From Tribonema minus (Eukaryota; Sar; Xanthophyceae; Tribonematales; Tribonemataceae), in assembly GCA_017506865.1 (NCBI GenBank), contig JAFCMP010000548.1:496001-560000 (forward strand): DNA of 64,000 nt, in the 5' to 3' direction. Every line of letters begins with the position of its first letter. Position 1 is the first letter of the stretch. Shown one piece after another: positions 57,801-64,000 of this stretch. Under the pieces are notes generated by a model, which did not search any database, had not been told where the DNA came from, and worked only from the letters and a program-made list of their open reading frames with translations. The translations under genes and the position numbers were made by a program.

Positions 57801-60800
57801 ACAACTGGTGAGGGGGGGGGGGTTGACACGCTCCAATTGTAAACTTCAACTCTTACTTCAACTCTCACTTCAAACACGTGCAGCTGCACGCGCCGCGCGG
57901 GCATAAGTGCGATACGGCAAGTGCCGGCGGCGGCCGCGTGCACTGTGCGCGGCGTGCAAGCGTGTGCGCCGTCCCTCGTTCTGGCGCGGCCGCCCCGCCG
58001 CCGTGACACCCCGCCCCTACGCGCGTTCGACTCGCTCGTGCATGCGGGGGCGCTCGCTCGCACGGCCGGAGGCGTGACCGCCACTGACTGCACCTGCTCT
58101 CACAGTGGGCAGCAGTGCACGTGCCACACCCCCTGCCCCCCCCCCCCCCCAGTCCCCCAAGCGATGAGCTTGCTGACCACCGCCACGCCTCTTCGGTTCC
58201 CCGCCGCCCGCGCGCTTGACGCGTCGTGCCGGAAGCCTTGATCATGCCGCACGCCGCATGACCATTAGCGCTCCGCAACCATCCACCCGGCCTGACTCCT
58301 GCCCCGCCCCCCCCCCCAAGTGCTCAGCACCGCCCCCCCTTGTTACATCTTGCCCCGGACACCACCCATGCCAATCGCTGCTGACTTGTTCATGCGCCGC
58401 ACCCCCCCCCCCCCCCCCAGCGCCCTTGGTTTTTCCCATCTTGCTCGCGCGCCATCTGCCAGCCCCTGCCAAGTCGTTCAGCACCCCCCCCCCCACCCCC
58501 CCCCCCCCCCGTGCAGGTCCCTGCGGCGCGTGGTGGTGGAGGTGAAGAACCGCACGCACGCGCGGCGCGCCGCGGCGCCGCCACCGCTGCACGACCAGAT
58601 CCAGCTCGTGTGCTACTGCCTCATGCTGCGCGCGGCGCGCGGCGACCTCGTGCAGGCCATCAGGGCGCGCCGTCACGAGGTCAGTGTTAGCGCTCAGCAG
58701 AGAGGGGGGGGGTAGGAAGTAAATGGCTCGTGTACTGCTGCTACTACAGTGAGCTGCACGCGCCCGGTAGCGGGCTGTAGTACTGCTGCAGCCGCGGCGA
58801 GCCGCCCGATGGGACGGCTCCGGTGTGCAGGGAGGCGATGAGCGCAAGTGCGCACGCGCGCTACAATTGCAATCATCCCTTGCATGTGCTCGAGGGCGGC
58901 AGGCGTGAGCGGCAGCGCAGGTGGCAACCCTAACTTTCAACCATAACCCTACCCCTCAGCGACGCAGGCGTGAAGGACAGAGCGGCGGTGTGGGACAGGT
59001 GGCATCACAGCCGAGCTTCCATGTCACTGTGAGCACGGCATGACCACGTGTACTGTGGGTAGCTAGAAGTTTCAGTGATCCTCGTTGCGAGCCGCGCCCT
59101 CACGTCCGCTGCGCTGTGCCGAACCCTCTCAGTCGGCTGCGGTGCACGCGCGCGGCGCCTTCCCCGAACGCGCTGCAAGAACCGCCCTAACGCGCCACAT
59201 CTGCAGGCGGCGCCAGGCAGCAAGTGCGCACCCTCACGCATCAACGCTGCGCACCGCATCACCTTCCCTTGCGCGTGAGCGCCCCGCTCTCACCGCACAC
59301 TGAGCACGCCGCCGCCGCCGCCGCCGCTGCCTCCCGCGCACCGCGTGAGCGCCCTTTCTCACTGCGTGCTGACCGCGATGCCGCCGCCGCCGCGGCCGTT
59401 GCCGCCGCCGCGGCCGTTGCCGCCGCCGCTGCCGCCGCTGCTCACGCACCGCCCGCCGCCGCGCGCAGGCGCCGCAGATCACGACCGCGCGCCTCAACGG
59501 CGGCATGCAGCAAAACGCGCACGCTCACGACGCTCACGCTTCAACGCTGCGCGCCGCATCACCTTCCCTTGCGCGTGAGCGCCCCGCTCTCACCGCACCC
59601 TAAGCACGATGCCGCTGCCGCTGCCGCCGCCACCGCCGCCGCCGCCGCTGCCGCTGCCGCCTCCCCGCCCCGCGCAGGCGCCGCAGATCACGATCGCGCG
59701 CCTTGACGTCGACGCGCCGCCGCTGCGCCACCGCGACATGTGGCGGCGCCACGTCGCGCCGCGCCTGTACGCGTTCGCCGCCGCCGTGTACGCGCTGCGC
59801 GGCGACGACGGCGAGCGCTACGCCTTCCTGCAGAGCGCGCGCCGCGAGCAGCTGCGCTGGCTGCTGGAGCGCGGCGGCTGCGGCTTCTTCGGCGAGTTCG
59901 CGCAGGTGCACGCCTGCGCGCCGCGCCGCCGCTGCCGCCGCCGCCGCCGCTGCTGCTGCTGCTGCGCGCCAGTCCGCTTGTGTCGTACATTACATGGCGT
60001 CGTGTACTGCCATGTGTACTGCCGTGTGTGATGGAGCATGTGCGCCCCTAGCGCCAATGGCTGCGTGGGATCGCTCGAAGCATATTCTGGTGTCAGGTCC
60101 GCGCGGCAGCGCGCCGCCGAGCGCTGCCGCGTGTGAGCTGCTGCCGCGCTTCTCCCTTGAATTCTGCTCAAGGGTGGTCCGCCCCCGCCTCCGCTGCCTT
60201 TGTGTCGAGCTTGTGGGGGTGTGCCGTTGTGTCATGATTGGCGCGGGGGGGGGGGGGGGGGGGGCGTTTTGACACTACCATTCATTCAATTCCTTGTCAG
60301 AGCGCTGTCCCTGTCACACCGGCTCAGGTTTGGGACGACGCAGTAGATGCAATCGGTGGGTACATGCAGTCTGTAGCGGGGGATCCAGGAGGCCACGCCG
60401 CGCATTCGTCGCGAAGTCTCTATTCGTCAAATGTCACCCGTCGCAACCACGGTCGCGCCGCCCGTGCAGCGCGTCACGTCACCAGCGCCATCATACAGAC
60501 TGTGCTCAGGCTTGAATAGCCGGGGTGGTGGCCTGGTAGGCCGGGGCTCAATGACGCCCCGTGGGTGGGGTAGGTAGGCTTGCGGTGAGGTCAGTGCTCA
60601 ACGCCGAGCGCTGCGTGCCACAGCGCAGACCGCGCAGGCGCTGCAGCACTACCGCGGCCGTCGTGGATATGCAGTAAAACTTGTTTTGCGCTCTACCGCC
60701 GTCGCGGACATGCAATCGAACGCCCGCACATCACCTATGCAGGGGATCGATGCATCCTTAGAAAGGTCACCGTGCCACGCAGTGCTGCGACCGCGCACTG

Positions 60801-61182
60801 ACTGGTTGACCCCATCGCCCCCTCTGCTGCCCCACAGCGTGAGGAGCGCCCTGCCAACCCCCCGAGATTGCTGAGCCCTGGCGCCGCGCCGGCAGCAGCG
60901 GCGGCAGCAGCAGCAGCGGCGGCGGCGGCGGCGTCAGCACCGCCCAGCACCGCGACGCCGCAGCTGCCTGCATCCCCTGCTGCCGCTGCCACTCGTTCAC
61001 GCGCCAAGCGTGGCGGCGGTGGCCGCGGCCGCGGCCGTGCCAGCAGGAAGAAGCGCAGAGCGTCACCTGTAGAGGACGGCGCCGCCAGCGCAGCTGCTGC
61101 CGCGCCGGCGCCGATCACATCCCCTGTCACGAGGTCAATGGCGAGGCGAATGGCCAGCGGCGCCGCCGCCGCCGGCAGTGGC

Positions 61183-61236
<54 letters not shown>

Positions 61237-62583
61237 GGCGGCGGCAGCGGCGGCGGCGGCAGCGGCGTCGGCGGCGGCGGCGACTCCGCCCCCCTGTTCC
61301 CCATCACCAGGTCAGCCTCCAGACGGCACGGCAGCGGCGCTGGCAGCAGCGGTGCTGCCCCTATACCAAGTTCTACGCCCAAGCAGAGTGAGAATTCCTG
61401 CGGTGCTGCTGCCTCCGCCACGCCTGTCCGAAGTCGTACGCCTAAACGGAGCGCGAGCTTAGGTGGCGGCGGCGGCGGCGGCGGCAGTGGCGGCGGCGGC
61501 GGCACCGGCAGCAGTCGCAAGAAGGTCAGGAAGGCCTCGCCGCACGGCAGTACGCCGAAGAAAAAGGGCTCTGGCACTGCAGCAAGCCCGAGCGGTCGTC
61601 GGCTGACGTACTATTTCCCGCTCGTGGCGTCGCCGCACTCCGGCAACGGCGGAGGCGCAGCGACAGCTGCTGCTGTGGCCGCTGCTGCTGCCGCTGCTGA
61701 GGCGGACAGCGCTCCTGTTTGCTCTGGCGCAGAGTCGGCTGCAGTAGAAGCTGGCTCTGTTGCAAATGGCAGTGGCGGAGGCAGCATCAGCAGCGCTCTC
61801 AGCGCATCTGAAAGCATCGCTCGCAGCAGCGGCGGCGGCAGCGATGCTATTGGTGGCGCTGGCAGCAGCAGCGAGCTGTGCTCAGCAGCAGACATGACAC
61901 TCGTGCCTGCGTGTGCAGCTGCTGCTGCGGGCAGTATGCAAGTACCTGTTAAAGAGCTCGCTGTGGCAATCCCACGTGGGACAAAGGAGCAGGCCGCAAC
62001 CAGCGCGAAAGCACCGGCACCGACAGCGCCATCAGGGCACGCAGCTGCGACAACTGCAGCATCGGCAAGTGCAACAGCAGCGGCGGCACAGGTAGCAGCA
62101 GCACCAGTGGCGGCAGACGCTGCACACGCTGCTGCAGCACCCGCCGCGCCGCCAGCAGCAGAGGCTGGTGGTGTGCAGGAGCCTGCGGTAACGGCATCTG
62201 CAGCACCGGCGGTCGCCGCGCCAGCTGCAGCCGCTGGCACAGCGGCAAACTTTCACACCGAACAGGAGACGGCGTCAGCGGAAGCAGAACCTGCACAGCG
62301 CACAGAGAGGGTGTCGGGTGACGCAACGACGACAGCACCTGCGGCATCACCTGGCGAAGCGGAGGAGGCAACGCAGCATGCGGCAGCTGTGGTCGCGGCG
62401 CGATTTACGGCGGAAGGCGCGCCGGAGGCCGCTGCTGCTGCCGCTGCGGCAACGGCAGTGGCGCCAGCACCAGCACCAGCGGCGTCGACGCCTGCGGCGG
62501 GAGTGGATGCGGCACGTCGGGCCGCAGACATGTGCGCTTGCGGCTGCCGCCTGCAGCTGCGGCAGCGACGGCCGAGCAGCTGA
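54834..62583 (+). CDS. PD-(D/E)XK nuclease, YqaJ/lambda-exonuclease-like, with low-complexity inserts
   Basis: Exons 54834-55008, 55312-55577, 55775-57807, 58517-58679, 59678-59905 and 60838-62583 agree in phase (1, 0, 2, 0, 0), giving about 1536 residues. Exons 1-2 carry LRISASAVAACTGYNYHTDV and PELVLEYLYQDL. Nuclease motifs follow in order: GTRNEGAALAAYERAAG (motif I region, Glu about 205), Asp in IVGMVDGV (about 803), E-x-K in RRVVVEVKNR (about 834-836), then the Gln motif HDQIQLVCYCLML. Exon 5 adds PPLRHRDMWRRHVAPRLYAF. Such enzymes resect or process DNA using two metal ions. A Gly/Ser/Ala insertion of nearly 600 residues separates motif I from the Asp motif. The C-terminal exon is basic then Ala-rich, with RASRKKRRAS-type patches that suggest nuclear location and repeated TRS/TPKRS motifs. 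A 27-nt in-frame mini-exon or alternative last exon near 60301-60519 is possible. The acceptor region of exon 5 is duplicated upstream. Confidence 0.88.
58137..58510 (+). other. Intron 4 of the nuclease gene with repeated C homopolymers
   Basis: C-runs occur near 58137-58152, 58398-58420 and 58484-58510, the last forming the polypyrimidine tract just before the GTGCAG acceptor at 58511-58516. The same intron starts with a G-run right after its donor at 57808. Confidence 0.9.
59200..59700 (+). repeat. Duplicated acceptor region of nuclease exon 5
   Basis: TCAACGCTGCGC(A/G)CCGCATC plus ACCTTCCCTTGCGCGTGAGC and GCCCCGCTCTCACCGCAC recurs at an exact 300-bp spacing (59241 and 59541). The acceptor and exon start (GCGCAG then GCGCCGCAGATCACGA) occurs both at 59463 and, as the used site, at 59672. 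A weaker third trace lies near 59205. The upstream exon start continues in frame but diverges after about 10 codons. (GCC)n tracts of differing length account for the unequal spacing. Confidence 0.88.
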
Positions 62584-63334
62584 CCGTTGCAGTACTCACA
62601 TCGCCTGCTGTGTTCCAGCCTCATGTGTCCAGTGTAGATCAGTGTAGATTGCCACGGACCGCCGCAATGACGCGCACTTTCCCCATCCACCAGAGGCAGT
62701 CTGGTGTAGCGCACTCGGCATCGGTTGTCTCGTGCATACCGTTAAGGCAGTAGGTAGCACACAAAGCGGGGGTGCTGCTGGAGAGCCTGAGCATAAATGA
62801 GCACGAAGGCAGCTTTGCGTGCTTCTTTCGGCACTGTGAGCTGGCAGTGTGATCTGCACACTCTGTGTGCACTGACTTCGCAAACTGGGGCGTGACTTCG
62901 CAAACTGGGGCGCTATCATTGCATGTGCATGCCTGCTTTCGCAATCATGTGCTTGCACTACAAACAACTTTGTGGCAGCAGAAATTGTTGACCTTGTCGG
63001 ATAACATTTGGATAACATTGAGGACTGATGCATGTCGCAAGCCTGGCTGCCAAGGGGCAGACAAAGTGCCTGTATTGCATTGCATCATTAATACTAGTGC
63101 ATCCATCAGTTGTACCAGCAACTTCGGGTGCCAGAAAGTGCGCTGATTGGCCTGACTGTGTCATTATGACACCAACAGCTACCTCCCGGGCCCCAATCGT
63201 TCAAGGTTAGGAAGGCCTCTAATAGGGTCCTGTTCCTCCTCTTTATGCACTGTAACCCTAGTTAGCTCTCCCCCTTGTCTTAGGACTGATGAACTTGCAG
63301 ATCTTGGAAGTAACCAAGAAAAAGCTCTCCTGCT
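62584..63334. other. Intergenic
   Basis: Between two plus-strand genes. It contains a perfect 20-bp tandem duplication (TGACTTCGCAAACTGGGGCG) at about 62873-62912. Otherwise no structure was seen. The last few hundred bases should hold the promoter of the secreted protein gene. Confidence 0.6.
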
Positions 63335-64000
63335 ATGAAGCCCTGCCTGGCCGCCGTGGCGGTGGCTGCGGCTCTGAGGTAGGTGTATGCTGCTGTCATG
63401 CATGCAACATCGCTGCAGGGCACGGCTGAGGTGCAAATCTATGACGCACCTCTGCATCAGCTCGCGCGTGATGGCTCATGTTGCACCTCCTTGCATCTGC
63501 TCTTCGCGACGCGATTAGCAGGCTGCATGGGAGCATGGGCTTTGCGCCTCCTCTTTGCGCTGTCCGAGCCAGGCCGGGACCGGCATTGCGGCCCTCGACC
63601 GCTGGCGCAGCCTGGTCAGTTCGCACCTCAGAAACACGCTGCTGGCGTCGAGCAGCACTAAGATTGTCTGCTGCTGGCAGTGCTGAGGACAAAGCAGCAG
63701 CAGCATCAGAGCCGGCCAGTCTCGCCAGCAGGGATGCAGTGAAGGCAGCAGCGGCAGCGCCGCCGCAGTCAGCAGCACTGCAGGATGCGGCGCAGGCAGC
63801 CCAGGACGCAGAAGCAGCAGCGCTGCCCGAGAAGGAGGCCACCGAGGCCATCGTGGCTGCTGCCACCAAGGACCCCGCAGCGGCGAAGGAGGCTGCCGCA
63901 GCGGTGGAGAAGGCCGCCGAGGGGGAGGGGGAGCCCGTCGACAACTCCAAGATGGCGAGCTTCCTCAGGACCATCAACAAGCTGCTGCGGAAGGCGCAGG
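63335..64000 (+). CDS. Secreted Ala/Glu-rich protein, 5' part only
   Basis: Exon 1 (63335-63378) encodes MKPCLAAVAVAAAL, a signal peptide core, and is split in phase 2 by an intron to 63680. Exon 2 resumes in phase (SAEDKAAAASEPASLASRDA) and stays open to the window end. It is Ala/Glu/Lys-rich and probably helical, with a more ordered segment at the end (DNSKMASFLRTINKLLRKAQ). The family was not recognised. The protein likely enters the secretory route; the rest lies outside the window. Confidence 0.7.

Noticed and set aside
60735-61577. Minus-strand Pro-rich frame opposite nuclease exon 6
   Set aside because: GGC repeats read as poly-Pro; the sense strand joins in phase to the nuclease gene.

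Overview
This is nuclear DNA from a eukaryotic alga, probably one with a complex plastid of red-algal origin. Genes are split by GT-AG introns, coding DNA is very GC-rich with long GGC/GCN repeats, and there are no operons or bacterial signals. The taxonomic clue is the A-type iron-sulfur carrier at 49.1-50.9 kb: its N-terminus has a hydrophobic signal segment followed by an ASAF motif, the bipartite plastid-targeting signal of stramenopiles, haptophytes and related algae. A haptophyte or pelagophyte-like genome would fit; the window alone cannot decide.

Layout. 1-2.7 kb (-): 3' part of an NCA2/DGS1-like mitochondrial membrane protein. 3.0-8.9 kb (+): four-exon protein with a weak poly(A)/uridylyl-transferase-like C-terminal module and a huge Gly/Ala-rich tail. 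11.8-19.4 kb (+): secreted subtilisin-like protease with three long AT-richer introns and one in-frame TGA. 19.4-25.7 kb: mostly non-coding. 25.8-32.8 kb (-): coiled-coil protein in about nine short exons. 33.1-41.6 kb (+): ten-exon ZSWIM2-like ubiquitin ligase (SWIM, RING, ZZ, RING), with an antisense kinase exon in intron 4. 42.6-43.8 kb (-): small three-exon coiled-coil protein. 44-49 kb: repeats and a foldback element. 49.1-50.9 kb (+): plastid A-type Fe-S carrier. 52.8-54.7 kb (-): EF-hand membrane protein. 54.8-62.6 kb (+): PD-(D/E)XK (YqaJ/lambda-exonuclease-like) nuclease with large low-complexity insertions. 63.3 kb to the end (+): start of a small secreted Ala-rich protein.

Exon models were built by hand from splice sites. 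In the subtilase, ligase, Fe-S carrier, EF-hand, nuclease and small coiled-coil genes all chosen exon phases agree, which is strong support. Three neighbouring pairs are head-to-head with short shared upstream regions (NCA2/transferase-like, coiled-coil/ZSWIM2, EF-hand/nuclease).

The most unusual signal is not one gene. At least seven places carry local, mostly tandem, decaying copies of an exon boundary with its adjoining intron or 3' flank: the exon-3 region of the transferase-like gene, the subtilase stop codon, the acceptor of a coiled-coil exon, an orphan kinase exon, ZSWIM2 exon 7, the 3' end of the Fe-S carrier and the acceptor of nuclease exon 5. Together with isolated intact-looking exons in non-coding DNA, this suggests a genome that repeatedly duplicates short stretches at exon edges. 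A second theme is the placement of homopolymer C tracts just before acceptors and G tracts after donors.
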